Source of the DNA: Planctomycetota bacterium | Lineage (GTDB): Bacteria; Planctomycetota; PLA2; JAEUHO01 | Length of the DNA: 64,000 nucleotides | Assembly (NCBI GenBank): GCA_028281445.1 | Contig: JANQJW010000062.1 | Location: 1 to 64,000 of the forward strand | Direction of reading: 5' to 3' | In this document: positions 51,571-59,543 of the stretch, piece by piece | How the letters are laid out: each line of letters opens with the position of its first letter | Position numbering within the stretch: position 1 is the first letter of the stretch | The notes under the pieces: generated by a model | Seen by the model: only the letters and a program-made list of their open reading frames with translations | Database searches by the model: none | What the model was told of the DNA's origin: nothing | Program-made: the position numbers and the translations under genes

Positions 51571-53577
51571 CTAGAAACTGGATAGGTCGAGGCGCATCTC
51601 CTGGTCGGGCGCGAGCACGAGGCTCGGCCGGTGCTTCTTGGGACCGTCGATGATGCCGGGCACCTCGAGGACGACCTGTGGTACGGCATCAGCGCGTACC
51701 CAGCCCTCGTAGCGTGCGACCTGGGTGTCCTTCACCGTGACGACGCCCGTGCGAATGAAGTTCGTGACCGGACGCTGGAGGCCGTTCCCGCCGACCACCG
51801 TGACCTCGCCGTTCACGCGTCGCTCCACGCGGAACCCGCGCCTGCTGAACCCGGGGCCGTGGCGAGCCACGATCTTCTCGGGCACCTCGTGGTCCTTCGA
51901 GAACGTGAGCGTCAGCTTCATGCGCCCCTTGATGGGCACGCGGACCTTGGCGTTCCTGCACGTGTCCGGCACGAGCGGTCCGCCGACGGGGATGAGGTCT
52001 TCGGGCAAGCCCAGCTCGGTGTGGGTCGTCGCGCCGTGCTCGAACTCGATCTTCCCCTTCGCGTCGGTCGTCATGACTCTGCGCGTTCCCGCCGTTCCGG
52101 GGAGAGGGTCGCCCACGGGCTTCACGGTCACGACGAGGCCGCGCAGCGGCTTGTGGTTCCAGTCGATGAACTGCAGCGTCGTCTTCTTGGCGCGCTTCTG
52201 CCAGGCCTTCGACGCGAGGCCGGGGCGCACGTCGCCCGAGAGCGACTTCAGGAACGCGACCAGATCCGCGACCTCCTCGTCCGTCACCTCGAACGGCTCG
52301 AGCTTGGCGTCCTTGCGCTTGTCTTCCCCGCCGCCCTTGGCGTAGTAGCGGATCACGTCCCCGAGCGTCGCGAATCGGCCGTTGTGCATGTACGGCCCGC
52401 GCTTGGCGACGTCGCGCAGCGTCGGCGTCTTGAAGGCACGCAGGTGTTCGGTCTTCGCGCTCACGGCCATGTGGCCGTGGTCCGCCGTCAGCTCGAGTCC
52501 GCGCTCGCCCTTCATGTGCGACTTGAGCATCCCGCGCTGGAGGAGTCTCAGGGCCTGGATGGCAGGCCGGTGCGGCTGGTCCTTCGCCGTCCGGGCGTCT
52601 TCCAGCGCGACGCCCGTGTTGTGGAAGGCGAAATCGGTGAACAGGGGCTTGCCTGCCTTGGCGTGCGGCGTGGTCAGGTGACAGTCCGCGCAACCTGCCT
52701 TGCCTTCGAAGAGGCGCAAGCCCCGCCGCGCGGCGTCGGACAACGCCGTCTCGTCGCCGGCGCGGAAGCGATCGTAGGGCGCCTCGGTGCTCTCGATCGT
52801 CTTGCAGAAGGCGTCGAGCGCGGCGCCGATGCGTTCCAGCGTGATCTCGTGCGAGCCGAACGCGGCCTGGAAGCCCTCTCGATAACGGCCACTCTGCTTC
52901 AGCTTGACCGGCACCTGGTTGCTGAAGTTGCTTGTGTTGTGGACGATCGAAATCTCGGTCCCGGCCTTGAGGTGCTCGAAGAACTTCTTGAGCAGGTTGG
53001 CGACGAAGTCCGTCCCGACCTTCTCCTCCTTCGGCTCTTCGTCCTTGCCGGTCTTCTCCTTCTTCTTCGTCTCGACGTCGATCTTGAGGAACCCGCCGCG
53101 CATCGGCATCGCGCCGCCGCGTCCGCCGTAGCTCCCCGAGAAGGGGGTCGTCGAGAGGCGTGCGTCCACGAGGTCGGCGACGCCCTTGAACTCGCCGTCC
53201 CAGTGCGCTGTGGGGTTGTGGGCCGTGTCGAGGATCGGCTGGCTGTGCCGCCTCGTCTCGCCGAAGTCGTCGATGCTCACGCGCTTCGGATCCGAGAAGC
53301 CATGCTCCGGGAGGTGGCACGATGCGCACGAGCGCAGGCCCGACGGGCTGGCGGCCGGTTCGAAGAACAAGCGGCGCCCGAGCTCGATGCGCGCTTCCTT
53401 CTTCACCTTCGCGAGCAGGTGGAAGGGCCGAAGCGTCGTGGGCTTCTTCTCCTTGGCCGCGACACTCGTTGCGCCGTCACCGAAGGCGAGCCACAGCACG
53501 CCAAGTGCGAGAACCCCCGGCGCCGTGATCCTCCAGAGCAGACGCCAATGCGAGGACGCAGCGTGGTGGTTCCTCAT
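51571..53577 (-). CDS. Di-heme cytochrome c peroxidase-like protein, array member 1
   Basis: The 668-residue paralogue has an N-terminal hydrophobic segment (TAPGVLALGVLWLAFGDGA). Heme motifs are CASCH (84-88) and CADCH (296-300). Between them lies a unique lysine/glutamate-rich insert around residues 165-192 (IDVETKKKEKTGKDEEPKEE). The block GPYMHNGRFATLGDVIRYYA has HNG in place of HDG. The C-terminal domain keeps LVPDTCRNAKV, YEGWVRADAVP and a final RLDLSSF, with an extra region around 590-610. GGGAGA upstream of the ATG can bind ribosomes. It is the first gene of the array and begins 64 bases after the end of the ligase/TPR gene. Confidence 0.85.
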   Translation of the reverse strand: MRNHHAASSHWRLLWRITAPGVLALGVLWLAFGDGATSVAAKEKKPTTLRPFHLLAKVKKEARIELGRRLFFEPAASPSGLRSCASCHLPEHGFSDPKRVSIDDFGETRRHSQPILDTAHNPTAHWDGEFKGVADLVDARLSTTPFSGSYGGRGGAMPMRGGFLKIDVETKKKEKTGKDEEPKEEKVGTDFVANLLKKFFEHLKAGTEISIVHNTSNFSNQVPVKLKQSGRYREGFQAAFGSHEITLERIGAALDAFCKTIESTEAPYDRFRAGDETALSDAARRGLRLFEGKAGCADCHLTTPHAKAGKPLFTDFAFHNTGVALEDARTAKDQPHRPAIQALRLLQRGMLKSHMKGERGLELTADHGHMAVSAKTEHLRAFKTPTLRDVAKRGPYMHNGRFATLGDVIRYYAKGGGEDKRKDAKLEPFEVTDEEVADLVAFLKSLSGDVRPGLASKAWQKRAKKTTLQFIDWNHKPLRGLVVTVKPVGDPLPGTAGTRRVMTTDAKGKIEFEHGATTHTELGLPEDLIPVGGPLVPDTCRNAKVRVPIKGRMKLTLTFSKDHEVPEKIVARHGPGFSRRGFRVERRVNGEVTVVGGNGLQRPVTNFIRTGVVTVKDTQVARYEGWVRADAVPQVVLEVPGIIDGPKKHRPSLVLAPDQEMRLDLSSF

Positions 53578-53641
53578 CGCAGTCTCCCAGGATCACCGAC
53601 TCCAAACCCACCGTACCGCGTCACGCGGGTTCGGCGGCCGA

Positions 53642-56347
53642 TCAGGGCAGCTTGAGCACTTGTTTTACATCTTCACGCTGACGCAAGGACGCGAGGTCGG
53701 GTTCGGCGATCGCGCGGCCGCGCAGCTCGGGGCGCAGGCTGAGCGCGCGCAGCAGCATCCGCGCAGCCGCCTCTCCCTGCTGCGTCCTGGCCAGCGCACG
53801 CGCGAGACCGTAGTGGGCGTCCGCTGTGTCCGGTTCCGTATCGATCACGCTACGGAACTTGCGGATTGCGTCTCGGGCCCGGTCCTCCTGCAGCAGCTCG
53901 ACGCCCATGCGCAGCTGTCCCTGGGTCCGGTAGAAGAGCGCGAGCGCCTTGTCGATGCGCTGCGCCACGGACGCCGCGTCCAGGTAGAGATCGCTCTGCC
54001 TCACGCGGTCGCGGAAGGCCCGCTGCGGCGGTCGCCACCGTTCGCCCGGCCCCTTGGTCCACGCCAGCAGGCTGCGGTATTGGGCCAGTGCGCGCCGGAA
54101 CCGCTTCGCATCCTGGTCCGCCAGCGCGCCTTGAAGCACGCTCTCGGGTTCCAGCAGGCCGACGAACAGCAACGCCACGAGCCGCGTGGTGGCCGCCGAG
54201 AAGGCGCGATCGGCCGCCTTCATGTCGAGGCTCGTCGGATCGCCGCCTGCGCGCTCGCGCGCTGCGGCGACGCGTTCCTGGCCCGCGTCGAGAAAGCGCA
54301 TAGCCTCCGCGTGGAACCGTCGCGCAGGCCGCGGGTTCTTCTCGAATGCGCGCTTGAGGATCGAGCTGTTGATGAGCGCCCGGCCCACGTTCTCTGCTTC
54401 CGCCAGCCGGAACGACTCGATCAGGATCTCGGCCGGCGGGTCGTTCGCCGGCCCGGGGGCCCCGGCAAGCGCCGCCCGCAACAACGCGCCGGCCTGCCGC
54501 AGCCCATGTGTATCCGTCGCGCGACGGCGCTCGACGCGCGCCTCGTCGATCCGGTTCTCGAAGCGCTCCGGTGCCACGGCGCGCGCTTCGTTCATCAAGC
54601 GCAGCACTTGGATCTCGTCGAACGGTGTCGGCGGGTCCCCGGGGACCGGCTCCTCGCCGAGTGCGAGCTCCATCAAGCGGCGCCGCACAGCGTAGCGCGT
54701 CGGGTCGCGACGGCGTGCTTCCTCGAGCACGCTGCGCGCGTCCTTCAGGCGGCCCTCCAGCGCGTAGACCTGCGCGAGGTCGAGGCGTGCTTCCGTTGCA
54801 CCGGGATCGGCCTGGATTGCGGAGCGAAACGTCTCGCGCGCTTTCGTGTAGTTGCCGGCGCTGGCTTCCTGCACCCCGAGCCGATAGAGCGCTTCGGGGG
54901 CGTCGGGTCGCCACCGCAACGCGCCTCCCGCGAGGTAGCGCTGCGCGGCGTCGCTTGCCTCGCGTGGTGTCACCCCGGGACGGATCGCCCTGCGGTAGCG
55001 CATCAGCGCATGGTCGGCGAGCGCGTCCTTCGCGAGCACGTACGCGCAGCCCAACGCAGCGACTGCGCCGAGGACGAACACGCCCTGCACGGCGAGTCCG
55101 GTACGCGTGGCCGAGGCCGCGGGGAGTACCAGAGCCGTTGCCGCGACGGCGAGCAGGAGTGCCGACGCGGGATCGAGCAGCACGCCGTCGCCAAGGGCTG
55201 CGACAGCCAGCGTCGCGACGACTCCGAGGGATGCACCGGCGTGCCGGCGGCCCGCCGGTCCAGGGGCGCGATTCGCCGTCCGTACGCCGGTGACCAGCAG
55301 TCCGCCCATGTAGAGCAGGAGCGCGAGCCCCGCGAGCAGGCCGCCCTCGACGCTGACGTGCAGGTAATCGAGGTGTGCGTGCCGCGCGCGGCGGCGCGGT
55401 TCGAGGCGGGCTTCGGCGAGATCGCGTTCCGCCAATGCCGAAGTCGCGTAGGAACCCAGTCCGTGTCCGTCGAGCGGCTGCGCGCTGACGAGCTGTAGCG
55501 ATGTCCGGTGCAAGCCGAGCCGCACGTCGACCGTCGAGCGATCGCCGGGAAACGGAAGGCTCCCCTGCACCATCAGACCGAGGACGATCACGACGAGCGC
55601 GCCGCCGCCTACGGCGATCATTCGCACGCGCTTGCGTACGTCCGGCAAGGGCGGCGTGATCGCCGCGGCGAACGCGAGGCCGGCCACGAGCGCCAGGATG
55701 CCCGTCCGGCTGCGCGTCAGCACACAGGCGATGACGATGACGCCGAAGCCGATCCACCGCAGCGCGCGGTGGCGCCAGGGCGAGAGCAGCCAGGCGGGCA
55801 CCGCGAGCGCGCCGAGCACGGGGCCGGCGATGCCGATGCGGCCGAACGGGCCGACGGCCGGACGTCCTGCGAGGGCGCTCATCAACACGAAGACCGCTGC
55901 GATCACACCGCCGACCACGAGGATGTGCCACGCGCGCTCGACGTCTGCGCGGCGGTTCCAGATCCCGAGCAGGGCGAGCGGCAGCAACACGAGCGCGAGC
56001 CACACGACGCCATGCCGCGCGAGGGTCTCGGGCAGGCCGCGCGCGTGGAGCAGCGCGAGCAACGGCACGGCCAGCGGCAGGCACAGCAAGACGAGATGCG
56101 CGCGGCGCGGCCGCGACCACACGCCGGGCCCCGTCCACGCGGTGAACAGGGCGATGGCCGTGACCAGGGCGAGCACGACGCTGCGAAGCACGGCGCCCGT
56201 GCTGAACGCGGCGTCCTCCGACGGCACCGGTTCGCCCGCCAGCAGCACGGCCAGCAGACCGAAGGCGATGCCGGTGGCCGCAAGCGGGCGGCGCGGGGAG
56301 TCCGGGCTCTCCATGGGCTCTCGGACGCCGGCCGCCTCGTCGGTCAT
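53642..56347 (-). CDS. O-antigen ligase-like membrane protein with TPR C-terminus
   Basis: The 901-residue protein has about ten to twelve hydrophobic segments in the first 450 residues, including IAFGLLAVLLAGEPVPSEDA and VVWLALVLLPLALLGIW. The segment VIVIACVLTRSRTGILALVA with a later DGHGLGSYATSALAER and HAHLDYLHVSVEGGLLAGLA is the Wzy_C/O-antigen ligase (WaaL-like) signature, with H-x-D-Y-L-x near the second half. After about residue 480 come TPR units (for example APEALYRLGVQEASAGNYTK and TEARLDLAQVYALEGRLKDA). Such proteins join surface glycans in the periplasm. Its ATG overlaps the ftsY stop by ATGA, which couples it to a core secretion gene; no functional link is obvious. Confidence 0.75.
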   Translation of the reverse strand: MTDEAAGVREPMESPDSPRRPLAATGIAFGLLAVLLAGEPVPSEDAAFSTGAVLRSVVLALVTAIALFTAWTGPGVWSRPRRAHLVLLCLPLAVPLLALLHARGLPETLARHGVVWLALVLLPLALLGIWNRRADVERAWHILVVGGVIAAVFVLMSALAGRPAVGPFGRIGIAGPVLGALAVPAWLLSPWRHRALRWIGFGVIVIACVLTRSRTGILALVAGLAFAAAITPPLPDVRKRVRMIAVGGGALVVIVLGLMVQGSLPFPGDRSTVDVRLGLHRTSLQLVSAQPLDGHGLGSYATSALAERDLAEARLEPRRRARHAHLDYLHVSVEGGLLAGLALLLYMGGLLVTGVRTANRAPGPAGRRHAGASLGVVATLAVAALGDGVLLDPASALLLAVAATALVLPAASATRTGLAVQGVFVLGAVAALGCAYVLAKDALADHALMRYRRAIRPGVTPREASDAAQRYLAGGALRWRPDAPEALYRLGVQEASAGNYTKARETFRSAIQADPGATEARLDLAQVYALEGRLKDARSVLEEARRRDPTRYAVRRRLMELALGEEPVPGDPPTPFDEIQVLRLMNEARAVAPERFENRIDEARVERRRATDTHGLRQAGALLRAALAGAPGPANDPPAEILIESFRLAEAENVGRALINSSILKRAFEKNPRPARRFHAEAMRFLDAGQERVAAARERAGGDPTSLDMKAADRAFSAATTRLVALLFVGLLEPESVLQGALADQDAKRFRRALAQYRSLLAWTKGPGERWRPPQRAFRDRVRQSDLYLDAASVAQRIDKALALFYRTQGQLRMGVELLQEDRARDAIRKFRSVIDTEPDTADAHYGLARALARTQQGEAAARMLLRALSLRPELRGRAIAEPDLASLRQREDVKQVLKLP

Positions 56348-57255
56348 TCGAAGAGGACGGTCGCGAACTTCTCGGCGTCGAACGGCTCGATGTCGTCGAT
56401 CTGCTCGCCGAGTCCCACGAACTTCACGGGAACACCGACCGTGTCGCGGATCGCGATGACGGCGCCGCCCTTGGCCGTCCCGTCGAGCTTCGAGACGAAG
56501 AGTCCCGTGACCTCGGCCACCTCGTTGAACAGCTCGGCTTGGCGGACGGCGTTCTGCCCGGTCGTCGAGTCCACGACGAGCAGCACCTCGTGCGGTGCGC
56601 CGGGGATGGCCTTGCCGGCGACGCGCTTGATCTTGCCCAGCTCCTGCATGAGGTTCTCTTGCGTGTGCAGGCGCCCGGCCGTGTCGATGATGACGTAGTC
56701 GGCCCCGCGCCCGCGTCCGGCCTGGCACGCGTCGAACGCAACGGCTGCCGGATCCGCGCCCGTTGCCTGCTTCACGATGTCGACGCCGTTGCGTTCGCTC
56801 CAGATCGTGAGCTGCTCGACCGCCGCCGCACGAAACGTGTCGGCCGCGCCCAGCACGACGCTGTGGCCCTGCTTGCGCAGCCAGCTCGTGAGCTTTCCGA
56901 TCGACGTCGTCTTGCCCGAGCCGTTGACGCCGCAGACCAGCACGACGGTGGGGCCGTCATCGGTCTTCGCGAGATCGGTGCCGCCCATCGCGAGCCGCGC
57001 GGCGATCTCGTGTTGCAGGAACGCCTGCACGTCCTCGGCCGTCTTCAGGCGGTCCTTGCGCGCGCCCTCGCGCACGGCGTCGAGCAGGTCGGCCGTCGTG
57101 GCGGGGCCGACGTCGGAGAGTAGCAACGACTCTTCCAGCTCTTCGAGGAGGTCTTCGTCCACGGCGCGGCCGAGCGTCAGCACGGACTTGATGCCGCCGG
57201 CGAGACGCGACTTCGTCTTGGCGAGGCCGCTGCGCAGCTTGTCGAGGATGCCCAT
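56344..57255 (-). CDS. ftsY: Signal recognition particle receptor FtsY
   Basis: FtsY is the membrane-associated SRP receptor GTPase for co-translational insertion. The 303-residue product is the short form without a long acidic A domain. It has the N-domain ELEESLLLSDVGPATTADLL, and the G domain with P-loop VCGVNGSGKTTSIGKLTSWL, insertion-box DTFRAAAVEQLTIWSER, DTAGRLHTQENLM, SKLDGTAKGGAVIAI, and C-terminal VKFVGLGEQIDDIEPFDAEK. All GTPase motifs are intact. It follows nusB with 13 bases between and ends by ATGA into the ligase-like gene. Confidence 0.96.
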   Translation of the reverse strand: MGILDKLRSGLAKTKSRLAGGIKSVLTLGRAVDEDLLEELEESLLLSDVGPATTADLLDAVREGARKDRLKTAEDVQAFLQHEIAARLAMGGTDLAKTDDGPTVVLVCGVNGSGKTTSIGKLTSWLRKQGHSVVLGAADTFRAAAVEQLTIWSERNGVDIVKQATGADPAAVAFDACQAGRGRGADYVIIDTAGRLHTQENLMQELGKIKRVAGKAIPGAPHEVLLVVDSTTGQNAVRQAELFNEVAEVTGLFVSKLDGTAKGGAVIAIRDTVGVPVKFVGLGEQIDDIEPFDAEKFATVLFE

Positions 57256-57268
57256 CGTCTTGGATTCC

Positions 57269-57688
57269 CTACAGTCCCTGATCCTTGCGGATGCGGTCGA
57301 GGATGCCGTTCACGAAAGCACCCGAGGCCTCCGTGGAGAAGCGCTTGCCGAGCTCGATGGCTTCGTTGATCGCCACCTTCATCGGGATGTCGTCGTCGTG
57401 CAGCAGCTCGAAGCAGCCGAGGCGCAAGGCGTTTCGATCCACCGCCGCCATGCGGTCGATCTCCCAGTTCGTCGCCGCCTTGCGAATGAGCGCGTCGAGG
57501 TCGTCGCGGTGCCGCATGACGCCGTCCACGAGGTCGCGGGCGTACTGCTTGGCCTCGTAGGCGTCCTTGATGCCGGCGAGCGTCTCGTCGAGGAAGCGGT
57601 CGAGCTCCTTGCGGTAGTCGTCGCCCTGGACGTCGAGCTGGAAGAGGAACTGGAGCGCGAGCTCCCGTCCCCGCGTGCGCACCCTCAC
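57269..57688 (-). CDS. nusB: Transcription antitermination factor NusB
   Basis: NusB binds boxA RNA with NusE (S10) in rRNA antitermination. The 139-residue protein starts RTRGRELALQFLFQLDVQGD, the family N-terminus, and has DRMAAVDRNALRLGCFELLH and PMKVAINEAIELGKRFSTEA with FVNGILDRIRKD at the end, all typical. I choose GTG 57688, overlapping the ribH stop by GTGA. The ribH-nusB pairing is a very common bacterial gene order, which supports both names. Confidence 0.93.
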   Translation of the reverse strand: MRVRTRGRELALQFLFQLDVQGDDYRKELDRFLDETLAGIKDAYEAKQYARDLVDGVMRHRDDLDALIRKAATNWEIDRMAAVDRNALRLGCFELLHDDDIPMKVAINEAIELGKRFSTEASGAFVNGILDRIRKDQGL

Positions 57689-58179
57689 GGCCGGCGCCGC
57701 CGCTCGAAGGTGCGATACAGCCACGCCATCTTGATGGCGGCGTCCGCGGCCTCGACACCCTTGTTGCCGCCCTTGCCCTCGGCGGCGTCGCCGGAGCGGG
57801 CCTCGGCCTGCTCCAAGGTGTCGGCCGTGATGACGCCCATCGTCACGGGGATGCCCGTGTGCAGGCCGATGTCGGCCAGCCCGCGCGCGCAGTTGTCGGC
57901 CACGTAGTCGAAGTGCGGCGTCTCGCCGCGGACCACGCAGCCGAGCGCGATGATCGCATCGAACTCGTCGCGGCGTGCCGCCCACATCGCGGCCTGGGGC
58001 AGCTCGTAGGCCCCCGGCACGGGTGCCACGAGGATGTCCTCATCCGCGATGCCCATCTTCGTGAGGGTTTCCACCGCCGCGGACTCCAGCCGCTCGGTGA
58101 TGTCGCGATGCCACTGCGCCACGAGCAGGGCCACCTTGAGGCGGGTCTCGTCCGGTTCGGGGGTGAGGTGCTCAGGCAT
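57685..58179 (-). CDS. ribH: 6,7-dimethyl-8-ribityllumazine synthase
   Basis: Lumazine synthase condenses the ribitylamino-pyrimidine with a four-carbon phosphate in riboflavin synthesis and forms hollow shells. The 164-residue product has VALLVAQWHRDITERLESAA, VPGAYELPQAAMWAARRDEF, ALGCVVRGETPHFDYVADNC and VTMGVITADTLEQAEARSG, matching the family in order. The start at ATG 58179 gives a normal length. The catalytic His is in ETPHFDYV. It is the first gene of the ribH-nusB-ftsY run. No other riboflavin gene is nearby. Confidence 0.95.
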   Translation of the reverse strand: MPEHLTPEPDETRLKVALLVAQWHRDITERLESAAVETLTKMGIADEDILVAPVPGAYELPQAAMWAARRDEFDAIIALGCVVRGETPHFDYVADNCARGLADIGLHTGIPVTMGVITADTLEQAEARSGDAAEGKGGNKGVEAADAAIKMAWLYRTFERRRRP

Positions 58180-58231
58180 GCGGTGGGAAAGATCCGGGGG
58201 GGTCTGCGGATGGTAGCCGCGCTTGCACACT
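58180..58231. other. Spacer upstream of ribH
   Basis: The 333-base gap between the divergent ribH and lipoprotein genes consists of this short spacer, the hexamer-repeat element that follows, and about 100 bases upstream of the lipoprotein. On the minus strand GGATCTTTCCCACCGC precedes the ribH ATG, without a clear -10 box. Confidence 0.3.
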
Positions 58232-58410
58232 CAGTACCCAGAACCCAACACCCCATCTCGTTCCCGTTCTCGTGCCCAGTACCCCATACCCCACGAGGAA
58301 CGGCGGGCATGGGTTCTGGGTGCTGGGAACGGGAACGGGTTCGGGAACGGGTGCTGGGGAACGGGATCGGGTTCGGCGGGTGCTGGGTACAGGGGTGGGA
58401 GCCCGCCCGG
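58232..58410. repeat. Inverted hexamer-repeat element (GGGAAC units)
   Basis: The left half (58,232-58,292) has ACCCAGAACCCAACACCCC and TTCCCGTTCTCGTGCCCAG. The right half (58,308-58,395) has the complementary strand: GGGTTCTGGGTGCTGGGAAC and many GGGAAC, GGGTTC and GGGTGC hexamers. This makes a large imperfect palindrome with no open frame of quality. It lies between divergent genes. Confidence 0.65.
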
Positions 58411-58512
58411 CCGATGGAGCACTTTCCAGATTCCGTGGCCGCTACGGGCCGTCTTCGACCTTACCCCTCCGGAGGCGAGCCACACGGCCGCCCGAATCCG
58501 GAGGCAGACCCG

Positions 58513-58905
58513 ATGAAGACGAGACACCCGGCGGCCCGCTGGGCCCTGATGACGCTCCTGTTGGCTGCGACCGCGTGCCTGTCCGCGTGTGGCGGCGCGG
58601 AGGGCGACGGTGCGATCGACCCGGTATCGGTCGACGGCGAAGGAGCCCCGTACGTGCGGATCCGAAACGACGGTGACAGTCCGAGTCCGATCGTCGAGGT
58701 CTACGGCAGAAAGACCTACACGAACGAGCCGTTCTCCTGGCCGACTCGGATTCGCCCCACCCAGACCGAGCCGTTTCCCCTCGAGCCGGGCCACCAGTAC
58801 GAGTTCAACATCGTCTATGAGGACGGGACGGGTCCGCGGGGTGTCGACCCCCGGCCGGTCTTCACCCCCGGCGAGTCGGGCAAGCTCATCACATTCTACT
58901 GGTAG
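58513..58905 (+). CDS. Small lipoprotein of unknown function
   Basis: The 130-residue product starts MKTRHPAARWALMTLLLAAT, followed by ACLSACGGAEGDG, so the lipobox cysteine is at about residue 26. The mature domain of about 100 residues is beta-rich: YVRIRNDGDSPSPIVEVYGR, then EPFPLEPGHQYEFNIVYEDG and KLITFYW at the end. I do not recognise a family. No Shine-Dalgarno sequence is strong. It is convergent with the ECF sigma gene, with 11 bases between stop codons. Confidence 0.6.
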   Translation: MKTRHPAARWALMTLLLAATACLSACGGAEGDGAIDPVSVDGEGAPYVRIRNDGDSPSPIVEVYGRKTYTNEPFSWPTRIRPTQTEPFPLEPGHQYEFNIVYEDGTGPRGVDPRPVFTPGESGKLITFYW

Positions 58906-58916
58906 GCCCTTCGCGG

Positions 58917-59492
58917 CTATTCGGCGAGTGCATCCCGGAGTCGGGCTTCCAGACGCTTGAGGATGCGCCTCACGGTGCGCTCGCTGGCGTCGATCTCTTC
59001 GGCGATGGCGGCTTGCGGGAGCTCCCGCAGCCGCAGCTCGAAGACGAGCCGTTCTTCGTCGGTGAACGACTCCAGCTCGTTCGCGAGGATCTCCTCGAAC
59101 GCAGCCAGCTCGTCGGGCGTCGGCGCGGCCGTGCGCAGGTCGCCGCCGGCGGCCTCCATGGGCACCTCGCGATCCATGTCCCGCTTCTGGCGTCGGTGCT
59201 GGCGCCGGCGCTCGCGCACTTTGTTGAGGGTCATGGCACAGAGCAGGCGCCAGAGGCTGTCGCCGTCCGTGAGCTCGAAGCGTCCGCCGCTCGCGCGGCG
59301 AAGGAACGTGCGACAGACCGACTGTGCAACCGACTCGGCGCTCACCCGCCGCGCCAGGCGCGGCTCGATGCGGCCTTCGGCGATGCGCTCCAGCGCCGGG
59401 CGGAAGCCGCGCATGAATTCCCCGAACACACGCGCGTCGCCTTCGCGAAGGCCCTCGATCAGCGTCTCGAGATGATCGGCGTGCCCAGCCAT
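58917..59492 (-). CDS. ECF sigma factor, planctomycete kinase-associated type
   Basis: The 191-residue protein directs RNA polymerase to special promoters. Region 2 is in LETLIEGLREGDARVFGEFM and SVAQSVCRTFLRRASGGRFE, with LWRLLCAMTLNKVRERRRQH. Region 4 helix-turn-helix is ERLVFELRLRELPQAAIAEE followed by IDASERTVRRILKRLEARLR. No anti-sigma factor is adjacent; instead a membrane Ser/Thr kinase is divergent 51 bases away. ECF factors paired with such kinases are a known planctomycete arrangement, in which phosphorylation may replace anti-sigma control. A TAGCAT box lies six bases upstream of the ATG. Confidence 0.88.
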   Translation of the reverse strand: MAGHADHLETLIEGLREGDARVFGEFMRGFRPALERIAEGRIEPRLARRVSAESVAQSVCRTFLRRASGGRFELTDGDSLWRLLCAMTLNKVRERRRQHRRQKRDMDREVPMEAAGGDLRTAAPTPDELAAFEEILANELESFTDEERLVFELRLRELPQAAIAEEIDASERTVRRILKRLEARLRDALAE

Positions 59493-59498
59493 CGCGGC

Positions 59499-59534
59499 AT
59501 GCTACCGGTGCGAACACGACGGGGCGGCTAGGAT
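59499..59534. promoter_or_regulatory. Divergent -10 boxes of the ECF sigma and kinase genes
   Basis: On the minus strand TAGCAT (59,499-59,504) ends six bases before the sigma ATG. On the plus strand TAGGAT (59,529-59,534) ends nine bases before the kinase GTG. The 24 bases between them could hold a shared operator. Confidence 0.45.
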
Positions 59535-59543
59535 CCTGCGGCT

